Origin: Bolinopsis microptera
Lineage: Eukaryota > Ctenophora > Tentaculata > Lobata > Bolinopsidae
Direction of reading: 5' to 3'
DNA length: 64,000 bases
Assembly (NCBI RefSeq): GCF_026151205.1
Contig: NC_087080.1
Coordinates: 1-64,000 of the forward strand
The notes under the pieces were generated by a model. That model made no database searches, was not told the origin of the DNA, and saw only the letters and a program-made list of their open reading frames with translations. Shown one piece after another: positions 24,901-36,229 of the stretch; within the stretch, counting starts at the first letter, position 1, and each line of letters begins with the position of its first letter. Made by a program: the position numbers and the translations under genes.

Positions 24901-27900
24901 ATGTTCAAGTAATGACGGTCGCTATGACAGTTGCTATTATGCTGGGGAATACATCACAAACTTGCTATCAACGGAACCAGTAAGATTCCCTCACTAATTT
25001 TACCTGTAAGCAGTATCTTCACTGATGTTTTTAGACTTGACACTGGATTCATTCCTGTACTTGTCTGATCTGGGATGAGGCGCTGCCGAGGAGGAGCCGT
25101 CTCTAAAGTTTAGCTTACCTGCTGTAAGTGTGGTTACTATGGTTACTATGGTTACTATGGTTACTAAGGTAACTGTGGTTACTATGGTTACTGTGGTTAC
25201 TATGGTTACTAAGGTTAATGCGGTCAACTTAGTACAAACCTCAGTTGGTCAACAGAAACAACGCATAATATCCCGGGTCATATGGTAACTATTATACAGT
25301 TATAGAGTTATAGCGACAGCAGAACTTGCACAGAACTGGCAAGGAATTCTGAATTTTATAAACCGCGGGTTTTGTTCTGCAAATCACGGGATTTGTTCTG
25401 TAAAATGCGGGATTCATACTGCAGTTCCTTCATAGTTAAGTTTCATACGAGACACTTAACCAACAGTAAAATATTAAACAAGATGTCAAACAGAGCACCT
25501 TTTCGACCAAAAGTAATCATATTAACATACAACTGAATCAGAACTCGATCATCAACAAGAAAATATTCATAATTTCTGGTAAGTCGCTTGCAAGTGAATG
25601 AATACAAGTATTTTGATTCTTTGTTACATTCCCAGGATTTGCGTAATTCTTTGTAACAAGAGATGTTACATATGGTTACTATGGTTACAAGACATGCTAC
25701 CTTTGGTGGGTGGGACAAGTACAAATGCTTCTTTCCCGGGGTTTATGATAACATGAGGCCAGACAACTTCTTCTTCTACAAACATATTACCATGGTAACA
25801 GTGCTATATATAGCATCATGTTACCATGGTAACAGTGCTATATATAGCATCATGTTACCATGGTAACAGTGCTATATATAGCATCATGTTACCATGGTAA
25901 CAGTGCTATATATAGCATCATGTTACCATGGTAACAGTGCTATATATAGCATCATGTTACCATGGTAACAGTGCTATATATAGCATCATGTTACCATGGT
26001 AACAGTGCTATATATAGCATCATGTTACCATGGTAACAGTGCTATATATAACATCATGTTACTATGGTAACAGTGCTATATATAGCATCATGTTACTATG
26101 GTAACAGTGCTATTTATAGCATCATGTTACCATGGTAACAGTGTTATATATAGCATCATGTCACCATGGTAACAGTGCTATGTACAATTTGGGTAGATCA
26201 CAACCAATCATATTGATAATTGGGAATTCTTACGGAGTATAGATGTATAAATATTCAAAATTGGTATAATTCACTTGGGGTCGAAGGGGATCGGTTCAGA
26301 AACAGAGATGTTGTGTAACAGTCTCTATAGATTACACTAAATAAAATATTATAAAAGAAGCTACAAACCTCCCATTGACTCCTCAGAACCGAGCCCGCTT
26401 TTACGGGATCTCCGCGACACAGCTATACACAATATAATCACAAAGACGAGGAGAGCAGAGCCTGCCATGAGATTCAGCAGGGAGTTCTCGAAATCTAGGC
26501 TCTTATCTTCCTGCCGAGCTACCCCTATATACTCCTGGCAGTAAATAATTGTTATTTTCATTAACCAAATCTAGTTATATTATGTTGCGTGATGAAGTGT
26601 GCCGATAAGAGATGGGTCTAGCAATTTTGTAATTAATATAATTAAAAGAGTGCGTAGTCAGCGATATAGCAATATAATATAGTGAGTTGAGACTCAGATA
26701 GCTAAGGTTAAATAATAAGAATGCATTATACAGCTGCTATTTGTTTGGCGTCCTTATTCGTCAGGCTTATAATAATGTTTATTTCGTCTATTTACCACCG
26801 ATCAGTGGTAAACATATTTGCAACTAATCCCAGAAATTATTGAATTTTGATAGTTTTCCAGAACTTTCTCTCTTAGCATTACAAAGTTGCTTAAAGCCAT
26901 GTGCTGCAAGAAAAATGCTTAAAATGTTGTGTGAACACACCGTGAAAATACAAATTATTAAAGTGGTTGAACTAAATCATAACATGGCTAATAAAAGATG
27001 ATTTTTTTCACCATATTGCTTCAATAACTATGCAGCCCCTCGTGAGGCGTGAGGCGAAGGCGAGTATTAAAGGTGACCACTCTAGAGTTTGCAGCTAACC
27101 CAAATAAAGCGTGAGGCGACTGCCGACTATACTAGAGTTTGCAGCTAACCCAAATAAAGCGTGAGGCGACTGCCGACTATACTAGAGTTTGCAGCTAACC
27201 CAAATAAAGCGTGAGGCGACTGCCGACTATACTAGAGTTTGCAGCTAACCCAAATAAAGCGTGAGGCGACTGCCGACTATACTAGACTTTGCAGCTAACC
27301 CAAATAAAGCGTGAGGCGAACGCGAGTATTAAAGCGCAAACTAACGGAGAGAGGTTTATTATGTTTCCTTTTTGAAGGAACGCCGCTGCGTTCTCCCGGT
27401 GATATACTCTTCTGTGGTTATTTGAAATATTATATATTTTGTATATATTATATTATGACAATAACTCACAACTTATATTTTTTGTTAAATTTTGAGATTA
27501 ATTTGTAGATGTCAACCTCGCCCGAAGTGGGAAGATTGTTAACAACCTGTTCAATGTAAACACTACTATAGATCCGTGTTTACAATTTACATGTTCATTG
27601 TATAAAATTAACATAATTGGAAACAAAGTAACTGAATGTTATCTAAACCAGGTCTCAGAGCAAAAGATTTTATGGACTATTTATTAATATTTATTTATTT
27701 AAAATTATAATTATGTCTCAGCAACCAAGAGTTTTAGGATGATTTTACTGCCTCAATGTTAGAAGTTGCGAGTCAACTTTTTTTTTCTCAAGCTAATTCT
27801 ATTCGATAATAATTTTTGCACTATTACATTTTGTGATTTCGTAGTCGCACCGCAAGGTTCACTTTTGACTTATGGAGCACCAAGAATCAAGAACATCTAA

Positions 27901-30004
27901 GAATAAGGCAAGAGGTAAAGACTAAGGTTTAGCAAAACACATTTAGAATCACAATGATAAGACGAATGTGATATGGATAAGGATGGATAAGGCCCAACTT
28001 TTTAATATAATTTAAGAAAGGACTAAAATAACAAATCAATCAATATCTTAAGAAGTGAGCATTAAAAAAGAAACAAACCTTGAGGTTAACAACTCCACTA
28101 ATTACACAAACTGCTGCTAACAGCAACACTGCTGTTCCCATAGCAACATGGTTTGGAACGTAGTTCAGTCTCGACTTCAGCGACGCACCTGACAAAATCA
28201 CAATTTTACAAATTCAGTTATGATAACAAATTATCTCAGTCAGCGGCTGATAGATAAAAAGGCACGACTGTAAGAATGTATTGATTTTATATTCTGAACC
28301 CCTGCCTCCCTCCCCCTCCCCCCTCCATACTTCTCTACTGATCCAGTTCTACTCCTTCATATTAAGGATGGTAATTAAAAGACGGCGACTATTATAAGTC
28401 AATACACGCTAACACATTACGATGAAATGTTGGAGTATCTGCAATGAAGAGAATATACAGCTCTCGGCTTTCTGATATAGAGCAGACGACAAATCTCTAG
28501 CTCGGCTTTCTCTAAGCGGAGTTTGAGTCGCCCCCTCCCCCAAGTATACGATTAAGAGAACATAACTACAGATTTATCATTACCTGGGAATGATTAGACA
28601 CTATAAAAGTATAAACAAGAATATATTTACTGACCTTTACAACACGACTGTAGCACAATACAACCCCCCATAAACTGTATCACTAGAATTAAGAGCAGAA
28701 GAATTCCACACCAACTGTGTAGTGAGTAGAGATGTGTTTTCTGAGGAGAAGTTGTTAAAAAGTTGTTAAAAATGTATTAAAAATGTATTAAAAAGTAATT
28801 AAAAAATTATTAAAAAATCATTTAAAAGTAATTAAAAGATTATTTAAAAGTTATTAAAAAGTTATATTAAAAGGTCATTATAAGATTATTACAAATTGTT
28901 AAAAGGTTATTAAAACTACATTTGTATCTGATACATTTATGAAGGAGTCATCTGATACAGCGCATTTATTGTGTCTAATTAATTTATTGTGCAGAATTAC
29001 AACGATATTATAAATTATTATCGGCGTAAATTATCATTTTTAATTAGGAAATTAATTTTATTGTGTATTAGAGGATCAAGAAATACCTCAAACAAAACTT
29101 ACGAATTATCTAACATGGATGATTTAGAATTTAACTCTTTCGAATCGAAAGTCAACTAATTTTTTCAGTCCCATGGACTGGGTTTTATTTTTGCAATGAT
29201 GATGTTCATAATATATAACCTGTAATACTATTCTGTTATATTTATTGTGTCTAACAATATTTTATTCCCGAAAACTTTATCCCGGTGCCAACAACCATAA
29301 AGAAAGTTGGAAAATTACTAGCGTTACCCATGGTAATGTGAGTTGTATTGTTACCATGGTAATGTGAGTTGTAGTGCTACCATGGTAATGTGAGTTGTAG
29401 TGTAACCATGATAATGTGAGTTGTAGTGTAACCATGGTAGTATTACCCATGTGACCCAAAATAAAACTCACATTATTCTCAGACTTGTAGCTGATGATAA
29501 GGATAAGTCCCGCAATACCAAACAGTAAAGACAAAGTGTTGAAGATGGAGTGGGTAATCCTGGCACAGTGCCGAGAACTGGGACACACGCGCACTAGCGC
29601 GATACCCTGCGCGAGCAGGTACGTGAACGCGAACATCATCACTATTCCGTGTAGGTACACTCTGCGGGTATTCAAATTATATAGCGGAATTCAAAGACAA
29701 ATCAGGCCCTATTGAATAATGAAAGTAAAATCTAAGATTAATCTAAGTTAAGACTCGCAGCATGTTTATATAATTTATAACTATATAAGTCCACACAGAA
29801 AAAGCTAAAATTATATTTGACTGAATTACTTGAATAAATTAACAAATAAATATATTTATTAACTAAATAACAAAAGACTCACAGCATGTTATCTCCAGTG
29901 AAGTTATCAGTATGAAGAGATAGGAGCCAGTAGATCATGATAGCAGTGGGAATAGTCACTATCACCTCGAACATAAGGAACATACATACCCTCTTAAACG
30001 ACAT
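21964..30004 (-). CDS. CYB561-like: Cytochrome b561-family transmembrane oxidoreductase with very long C-terminal tail (12 exons, 711 aa)
   Basis: Exons on the minus strand: 30004-29883, 29661-29472, 28740-28635, 28188-28079, 26534-26369, 25118-25004, 24849-24598, 24393-24245, 23767-23379, 23192-22956, 22656-22517, 22123-21964. All junctions are GT-AG, phases agree, and the sum is 2136 nt ending in TAG. Residues 1-220 are a six-helix b561 core: helices near 7-29, 42-64, 79-98, 113-134, 153-173 and 196-217. The four haem-ligand histidines are present at 45 (VYLHGIVM), 78 (ITHSIFN), 112 (LYSLHSWCGIL) and 153 (PNHVAMG). The family moves electrons from ascorbate across membranes through two b haems, serving monodehydroascorbate or ferric reduction. 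Residues from about 221 to 711 form a predicted disordered tail rich in P, S, R and Q, with five SRPRDSE-type heptads (exon 7), two near-identical QPAYNHDNPQ units (exon 10) and a PPPLVPPPP run (exon 12). Usual members are 220-290 aa. Exon 10's donor (GTTGCC) is the weakest junction; reading through it would end at 22875. The start ATG at 30004 is the first in frame before helix 1, and an upstream exon cannot be excluded. Confidence 0.9.
22131..22347. repeat. (GGGA)n microsatellite in the last intron, next to the exon 12 acceptor
   Basis: About 215 bp of GGGA/GAGG repeats, nearly pure from 22185 to 22346. On the transcribed strand of the b561 gene it is a (TCCC)n polypyrimidine tract ending about 8 bases before exon 12 (22123). 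The + strand could form G-quadruplexes. Confidence 0.9.
22669..22812. repeat. Heptamer tandem repeat (ATTAAAC)n with ATTATAC variants
   Basis: About 10 units of ATTAAAC followed by ATTATAC units, then a duplication of the flanking 'GGTTAGCCTGAGCAGGGAGG' (also at 22651-22670) and a second short block. It lies in intron 10 of the b561 gene. The duplicated flank contains the exon 11 acceptor region. Confidence 0.75.
24697..24800. repeat. Coding 21-bp minisatellite in exon 7 of the b561 gene
   Basis: Five tandem 21-bp units (TCACGTGGTCTGGATTCTGAG on the + strand, first unit slightly different) encode the heptad SRPRDSE on the minus strand. Every unit contains the palindrome CACGTG. The unit length keeps the frame, so copy number can vary without breaking the gene. 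Confidence 0.9.
25127..25216. repeat. Nonamer repeat (GGTTACTAT)n in intron 5
   Basis: Nine to ten units of GGTTACTAT/GGTTACTGT/GGTTACTAA directly before the exon 6 acceptor region. Related GTTACC/GGTAAC motifs fill other introns of this gene. Confidence 0.8.
25346..25426. repeat. Short tandem repeat, about 25 bp, three copies
   Basis: 'CGGGTTTTGTTCTGCAAAT', 'CGGGATTTGTTCTGTAAAAT' and 'CGGGATTCATACTGCAG' in a row within intron 5. Confidence 0.55.
25787..26182. repeat. 34-bp minisatellite made of two palindromes, about 11.5 copies (intron 5)
   Basis: Each unit is GTTACCATGGTAAC, AG, TGCTATATATAGCA, TCAT. Both 14-mers are perfect palindromes. The first seven units are practically identical, and the last four carry point changes (ACTATGG, TATTTATAG). 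No spacer variation is present, so it is not a CRISPR-like array. Confidence 0.95.
27079..27328. repeat. 50-bp tandem repeat, five copies (intron 4)
   Basis: Unit landmarks are ACTAGAGTTTGCAGCTAACC, CAAATAAAGC and GTGAGGCGACTGCCGACTAT. Three central copies are identical and the outer ones carry changes (…GAACGCGAGTATTAAAG). Confidence 0.9.
28748..28920. repeat. AT-rich tandem repeat (GTTATTAAAAA-like, intron 2)
   Basis: About 14 diverged units of 11-13 bp of the form AAAGTTATTAA or AAAGTAATTAA, directly upstream of the exon 3 acceptor on the minus strand. Confidence 0.7.
29322..29448. repeat. 26-bp minisatellite TTACCATGGTAATGTGAGTT… (intron 2)
   Basis: Four to five units, each starting with TTACCATGGTAA and continuing GTGAGTTGTAGTG. 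It contains the same TTACCATGGTAA palindrome as the 34-bp array in intron 5 and begins about 25 bases downstream of the exon 2 donor. Confidence 0.85.
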
Positions 30005-30630
30005 GTCTGATGGAATGTTTGTTAAAACGTACATCAGTACATTTTAAAGCCGTAGCGATTTTCTATACGCATATCAAAAATCAAATGGGTAACTAAAACA
30101 GAAATAAAATTACAGAAGTTTTAAATGTTTTGTCAATAAACGAACTTTTATGGGTGTTTCTAATAACCAGGGTCACGTAAGTACATTAGTAAACAGTAGT
30201 TACTGCGGCACTGCACTGCCACTTTCAGCTAACAGAACGATTTTGTTGGGAAAACAAACATTTAATCAAGGTAAAATCCACTATGAATAGTCGCGTCTAA
30301 TTGTTAATACTTAAATAGTAAACGCTTTAATTTAGTTTAGCGTTTAATTTTTGTATTTCAACTGCAATAGTGAAGTCTCGGCCGTAGGCACGGGTTACAC
30401 TAGTAGCTTTATCAGTTTAAAGGATCGGATGAATCAATTCCCAAATTCCAAATAAAATAATGTCAACGGTGAGCCTTACAAGCTTATACTTGCTTACTTA
30501 TCGTGATGTTTAAATAAATCGCTTTAGTATCGTTACATCATCTAATATGCACATTACACACGCAATATAACGTAGAGTAAAGTCGGATCTACATAGTGAA
30601 TCTCTTGAAATAGCAGATAAATCTGGGAGC
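30005..30630. other. Upstream region of the b561 gene
   Basis: It should hold the promoter and 5' UTR of the minus-strand b561 gene, but no TATA box or other element could be assigned with confidence. No other gene was seen. Confidence 0.35.
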
Positions 30631-30637
30631 AACTAAA

Positions 30638-30690
30638 GGGAGGGCCGGGGGGGGGGCGGGGGGGGGGGGGGGGGGGGGGGGCCGGGGGGG
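30638..30690. repeat. Poly-G tract
   Basis: About 45 of 53 bases are G, with a run of about 25. Potential quadruplex, replication barrier or assembly problem. It lies 70 bases before foldback element P1. Confidence 0.8.
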
Positions 30691-30759
30691 ACAACGTGTA
30701 ATGTTAGTTGTAATATTAAGTGTAATATAAAGTGTAATGTAAAGTGTAATTTAAAATAT

Positions 30760-33725
30760 TAGTACAGGGAAATCCGTCTGAAAAAATCGATCTGCTGACA
30801 CACGAAGCTTACAAAGGATTTTTGACGTTTTTGAGTCCTAATAGGTGCCCTCTATGGCTGACCAACTTTTCCAAACTTTTCCACGTGGCTTAAGGCCACT
30901 TTTTGCCACTTTACCACTTTTTACCACCTTTCTTGTTTGTCGAATATCTTTAGTTGTGAACATCGTAAAAGGTTGCGAATCAATCGAGTGTGTTCATATT
31001 ATCAGGAAGAAAAACTTTTGTAGAAACAATTTTTACGTCAGATAATAAGTTAATTGGATAATTATCAATTAACCAATTAGCAAAATTCTAAAAAATTTTT
31101 ATTGGCTAAAAATGATCGGAATAGCTTGAAACACGGAGAAAAGTAGTTTTTAGAAAAAATTTGAAAATTGTTCACTTACATTTTTTTTTCGAGACTTGGA
31201 AAAATTTCGAAAATTCAAAATATTTTTTTCCGCCAAAAGTGATCAAATTGCATGAAAAGCGGAGAAAAATGATTTTCAAAAAAACTTAGTCAATTTTTCG
31301 TTTCAAGAATACTTAAATCACCAATATTTGTAGTTGGAGTTCAGTAAATCTCGGCAGATTTTAGTAATAATCAGGAATTACTAACTATAAGTGGAAAGGT
31401 CTGAAACTGAAAAACGTTAAGTTTAACCATACGATCGCGATATAAGAGTTTCATAACTAATTACAATACAGCCTTATCGATTTTCGCAGAAACTGCACCA
31501 ATGGCACAGTCAAGATCGAAACGATAGCCTGCTGTACTGTCATTTTATTGATTTCAATGATGTGGGGTTAAGATAATCACATTTGTAATAAATAAAACCT
31601 CTCTGTACCGTCAATTGTGCTAATCTAAACCGGCCTACCTGTATTACCAGACCTCTTCTTTTCCTCAACAATCAAACCGAGTTGTTCATATCGCATTTGG
31701 TGGGTGATGTAAATTAAGTAGTAATACATATCGAGCTATATTCAATCACAATACGACACAATGCAACACGTGTATATTATATTATGGCCCTTAATGAGGT
31801 ATATGAAACGTTCTATACCGTACACTTCTCGTTTCTCCCGTGAGAGGCCCGATATGGAGAGGTTTTAAAGTTTATCACGAAAACGTCTACTTGGTCTCAT
31901 GGCTCTTTGACAGCTCAAAGAAGGCAAGAAAAGACCAGAAAGCTTAGAATGTCAACTCGCAAGAGCGGGCTACCGGACAACTGAACCCAATTTAGACATT
32001 TAGATTAACCCTAACTCTAACCCTAACCCTAACCCTAACCCTAACCCTAACCCTAACCCTAACCCTAACCCTAACCCTAACCCTAACCAATTAAGCTGAT
32101 TGGTTAGTGGGAACTAGGTTCAATTGGGTTCAGTTCTCAGTCTTCGATCTGTCCCACATTAATCCCGAGCTGATCATCATGGGCCCCGAATATCCTGCGG
32201 GAAGAACCTGTATTTTTACTTCACGACGTCCGGATTTCAAACCAACATCCTCAATAACATTAACAATCCTTCCTGATCAGGATCTGTCTCTATTAGCAAT
32301 TTCCAAAATATCCTGACTCTCGTGGAACATTTCACTGAATTAATTATTACCGGTTCTTTACTACCCCTTGCCCGACACTGTGCTCGTATCTAAATCTTAC
32401 CCTTTCCCGTATGTTACCCTTGTTGATTTTACTTTTAGCCGACCCTGACATATGGGGGTGATTTGAGGTATCCCGCAAATGAAGCGGTATGCAGTACAAT
32501 ACAAAACAGTCACAGTAGTTGTTGGAAGGTGTATTTACACTTGCTTCCTGGACCTGGCTGTTCCTCAGTTTCCCTGATCTGTTCTTGCCCTTCTTCGAAC
32601 TGTAAATGAGCCATGAGACCAAGTAGACGTTTTCGTGATAAACTGTAAAACCTCTCTATACCGGGTTTCTCACGGTATAAAGCGTTTCATAAACCTCATT
32701 AAGAGCCATATAATATACACGTACTGTGTCGTATTGTGATTGAATATAGCTCGATATGTATTACTACTTAGTTTACATCACCCACCAAATGCGATATGAA
32801 CAACTCGGTTTGATTGTTGAGGAAAAGAAGAGGTCTGGTAATACAGGTAGGCCGGTTTAGATTAGCACAATTGACGGTACAGAGAGGTTTTATTTATTAC
32901 AAATGTGATTATCTTAACGCCACATCATTGAAATCAATAAAATGACAGTACAGCAGGCTATCGTTTCGATCTTGACTGTGCCATTGGTGCAGTTTCTGTG
33001 AAAATCGATAAGGCTGTATTGTAATTAGTTATGAAACTCTTATATCGCGATCGTATGGTTAAACTTAACGTTTTTCAGTTTCAGACCTTTCCACTTATAG
33101 TTAGTAATTCCTGATTATTACTAAAATCTGCCGAGATTTACTGAACTCCAACTACAAATATTGGTGATTTAAGTATTCTTGAAACGAAAAATTGACTAAG
33201 TTTTTTTGAAAATCATTTTTCTCCGCTTTTCATGCAATTTGATCACTTTTGGCGGAAAAAAATATTTTGAATTTTCGAAATTTTTCCAAGTCTCGAAAAA
33301 AAAATGTAAGTGAACAATTTTCAAATTTTTTCTAAAAACTACTTTTCTCCGTGTTTCAAGCTATTCCGATCATTTTTAGCCAATAAAAATTTTTTAGAAT
33401 TTTGCTAATTGGTTAATTGATAATTATCCAATTAACTTATTATCTGACGTAAAAATTGTTTCAACAAAAGTTTTTCTTCCTGATAATATGAACACACTCG
33501 ATTGATTCGCAACCTTTTACGATGTTCACAACTAAAGATATTCGACAAACAAGAAAGGTGGTAAAAAGTGGTAAAGTGGCAAAAAGTGGCCTTAAGCCAC
33601 GTGGAAAAGTTTGGAAAAGTTGGTCAGCCATAGAGGGCACCTATTAGGACTCAAAAACGTCAAAAATCCTTTGTAAGCTTCGTGTGTCAGCAGATCGATT
33701 TTTTCAGACGGATTTCCCTGTACTA
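30760..33725 (+). mobile_element. Giant foldback transposon P1 with telomeric core (2966 bp)
   Basis: Begins TAGTACAGGGAAATCCGTCT and ends with its complement, flanked by a 3-bp duplication TAT (30757-30759, 33726-33728). The inverted arms are about 1.15 kb each (30760 to about 31930, and about 32590 to 33725) and highly similar. They differ at scattered points (GTAGAAAC versus GTTGAAAC; small indels near 31770 versus 32720). The core of about 660 bp contains a (CCCTAA)n block and two short open frames (32107-32316 +, 32347-32622 -) without recognised domains. There is no transposase, so it must be mobilised in trans. A 2966-bp copy in inverse orientation lies at 38619-41584. The superfamily is not assigned: 3-bp duplications occur in PIF/Harbinger and some CACTA elements, but these ends do not match either. 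Confidence 0.9.
32004..32089 (-). repeat. Interstitial telomeric repeat (TTAGGG)n inside P1
   Basis: About 14 CCCTAA units on the + strand, the second one altered (CTCTAA). Bracketed by inverted copies of AACTGAACCCAATT (31979-31992 and 32122-32135). Confidence 0.95.
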
Positions 33726-33949
33726 TATAACAGAAAAGAAACAATGGGATAAATTGGTTTTGCCATCTTTAGCGAGATCTGCTCAAGACAAAAAAGAAAT
33801 TATTGGACTATTATTGGATTAATTAATATGCGAACGATTCCACACAAACACAACGAAGGAAGAAGGATTATGATCGCAACAATTACGTAACAGATTGGGA
33901 ATTAGTAATGGTAGCTGGGACTTTGAAAATGAGGCGGTGTCATATTAAA

Positions 33950-34080
33950 GTATTAAGAGTACTCTCACTCAGGGAGGTTATTGTACATTATACATCTAGT
34001 ATACGCTGTACATTGTACTGATGTACATTTTCAGCTAGTGTACATTGTACATTGTACATCTAGTGTATATTTACTATACA
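33950..34080. repeat. TGTACATTGTACA-rich stretch
   Basis: Imperfect repeats of GTACATTGTACATCTAGT and related palindromes. The rest of 33726-34640 shows no gene. Confidence 0.5.
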
Positions 34081-34654
34081 TAGTAAATAGTGCATATAAT
34101 ATATACAGTGCATTGTGGGAATAACGTAAATCTTATTAGATTTTTAACAATTTCATACGAATAAATACGTATGAAAGGAAAATGTATCTTAAAAGTTTAA
34201 AACGGCAAGTTAATTTAAAGTCACTTGCGGAAATAAGACGATAAAAATCATTGGAGCATCAATGAATAAAACTTGCTAAAATATCGGCTGTGGCTTGAAC
34301 AAGTAGACAGCTTAGATTAATCAACAATATTCTGGCAAAGAGCCAGAGTTTAAAAGCTTTTAGTTCCATCATCGAACTGAGTCAGCAGGCGGCTATTATA
34401 ATCGAAGTAATGTGCTAATAGCTACTTAACTGTGAGAACTCAGCAAAATATATACTTATATAGTGCTGAATCCTGAATCCTGAGAGCTGATTATTTAAAG
34501 TAGTAAGAAGTCAGCTTATACACTATATAATCTTAAATAGTGTAATACAATGGGTATAATAATAAATGAGAGCCTCTCATTTCGACCGCAATATTGATTG
34601 ACCCACTCAAGAGAGCGAAAAATGATACTTGTTAGTCAGCTGAAAGCTGACTAC

Positions 34655-35345
34655 TAAGTACTGAGTACTGCATGTTGAGTACTGAGTGGAGAGAGCTGAG
34701 TTATGAGTACTAAGTGCTAATTACTGAGTGCTGAGTTGTAAGTACTTAGTGCTAATTACTGAGTGCTGAGTTGTGAGTACTTAGTGCTAATTACTGAGTG
34801 CTGAGTTGTGAGTACTTAGTGCTAATTACTGAGTGCTGAGTTGTGAGTGCTGAGTTGTGAGTACTTAGTGCTAATTACTGAGTGCTGAGTTGTAAGTACT
34901 TAGTGCTAATTACTGAGTGCTGAGTTGTGAGTACTTAGTGCTAATTACTGAGTGCTGAGTTGTGAGTACTTAGTGCTAATTACTGAGTGCTGAGTTGTGA
35001 GTGCTGAGTTGTGAGTACTTAGTGCTAATTACTGAGTGCTGAGTTGTGAGTACTTAGTGCTAATTAATGAGTGCTGAGTTGTGAGTACTTAGGGCTAATT
35101 ACTGAGTGCTGAGTGGTGAGTGGTGAGTGGTGAGTACTTAGTGCTAATTACTGAGTGCTGAGTTGTGAGTACTTAGTGCTAATTAATGAGTGCTGCGTTG
35201 TAAGTACTTAGTGCTAATTACTGAGTGCTGAGTTGTGAGTGCTGAGTTGTGAGTACTTAGTGCTAATTAATGAGTGCTGAGTTGTGAGTACTTAGGGCTA
35301 ATTACTGAGTGCTGAGTGGTGAGTGGTGAGTACTGATTGTTGTGT
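34655..35345. repeat. 35-bp minisatellite, about 18-20 copies with higher-order variants
   Basis: The unit is made of TGAGTACTTAGTGCTAATTA and CTGAGTGCTGAGTTG. Some units have the terminal 'TGAGTGCTGAGTTG' part doubled (about 34845, 34995, 35235), or 'GTGGTGAG' tripled (35112 and 35320), giving a higher-order pattern. No coding capacity. Confidence 0.9.
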
Positions 35346-35558
35346 ACTGACTGCTGAGTACTCGTATAGTATTAGCAACGGTTGTATTTACCCAGACAGA
35401 TGACAAGTGATACTAATAAGCCTCTATAAGTGTGTAATGGAGACAAGCAGCGACAGAGAAACCAAATTATAACGAAATTAGAACCTGAAGGTGTGAGCAA
35501 TAAAGAGGTGAAGCAATAAACAGGTAACAGCTAGGAGGTGACCCCACTGCCATATATA

Positions 35559-35658
35559 ATGCAGAGTATAAACTCTCACAAGGAGATCAGACACATTAAA
35601 ATCTGGACCTACCTGCTCTCTCTCTCTCTCTCTTTCGTCACTTTACACAGTGTACAAG
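35559..35658 (+). CDS. Candidate first exon encoding a signal peptide
   Basis: From ATG at 35559 the frame gives MQSINSHKEIRHIK followed by the hydrophobic IWTYLLSLSLSFVTLHSVQ and a strong donor CAAG|GTAAGA at 35658/35659, leaving phase 1. Phase-1 signal-peptide exons are typical of secreted or receptor genes. The hydrophobic core is encoded partly by a (TC)n run. No following exon was identified: the next kilobase holds a LINE fragment and then transposons. It may be a relic, or its exons may lie far downstream. Confidence 0.35.
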
Positions 35659-35879
35659 GTAAGATTACCTTATATGGTAGTAATATTGTGGTGGTACTGC
35701 CTTATATGGTCATGTTACATCATATACATGTAAACGATCAGAATCTTCTATCAAGCAAGCTTTGTAAATAATAGGACTGTAAATTAACATGTAAAGGTGA
35801 TGTAATTCACGTAACGGTAGTGGAATAAAAGAATAGAGGGCATAATTAATTAGTGGTAATAATTAATTATGGCCAAAAA

Positions 35880-36110
35880 GCAGTTATTCTCACTCTGAAG
35901 AAATTTAGCAGTCAGCGCAACCAAACGCTCTACGACAATTCGTTTGCAGTTATTGGACCTCGATTGTGGAACTTTATCCCACCAAACATGCATACTATCG
36001 AATATCCCCTGCACTTTAAAGAGATGCTTACAACGTTTGTAAAATCATTCCCGATAGCCTCCAGTAGCAGGATACAGCTGTCGAAATGGAAACTCGTTAC
36101 TCGACTGGAG
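35880..36110 (+). pseudogene. LINE ORF2 C-terminal tail fragment
   Basis: The translation contains 'RNQTLYDNSFAVIGPRLWNF', 'IPPNMHTIEYPLHFKEML' and 'FVKSFP'. This is the standard end of CR1-like ORF2 proteins (NSF.V.GP.LWN.LP….L..FK..L..F..SFP). It is the same region as the fragment at 7461-7715 but a different copy and strand. The RT core is absent. Confidence 0.7.
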
Positions 36111-36229
36111 TGGAATAAAGGCAGCGACCTCGCTGTCCGGATGGTCAGCAACTCTGATGACCCGATAGAGGATTCTATGAAGCACACCAAAGTAACCAAA
36201 GTAAGTTCTCTTGTAAGTGGCCTGTAAAC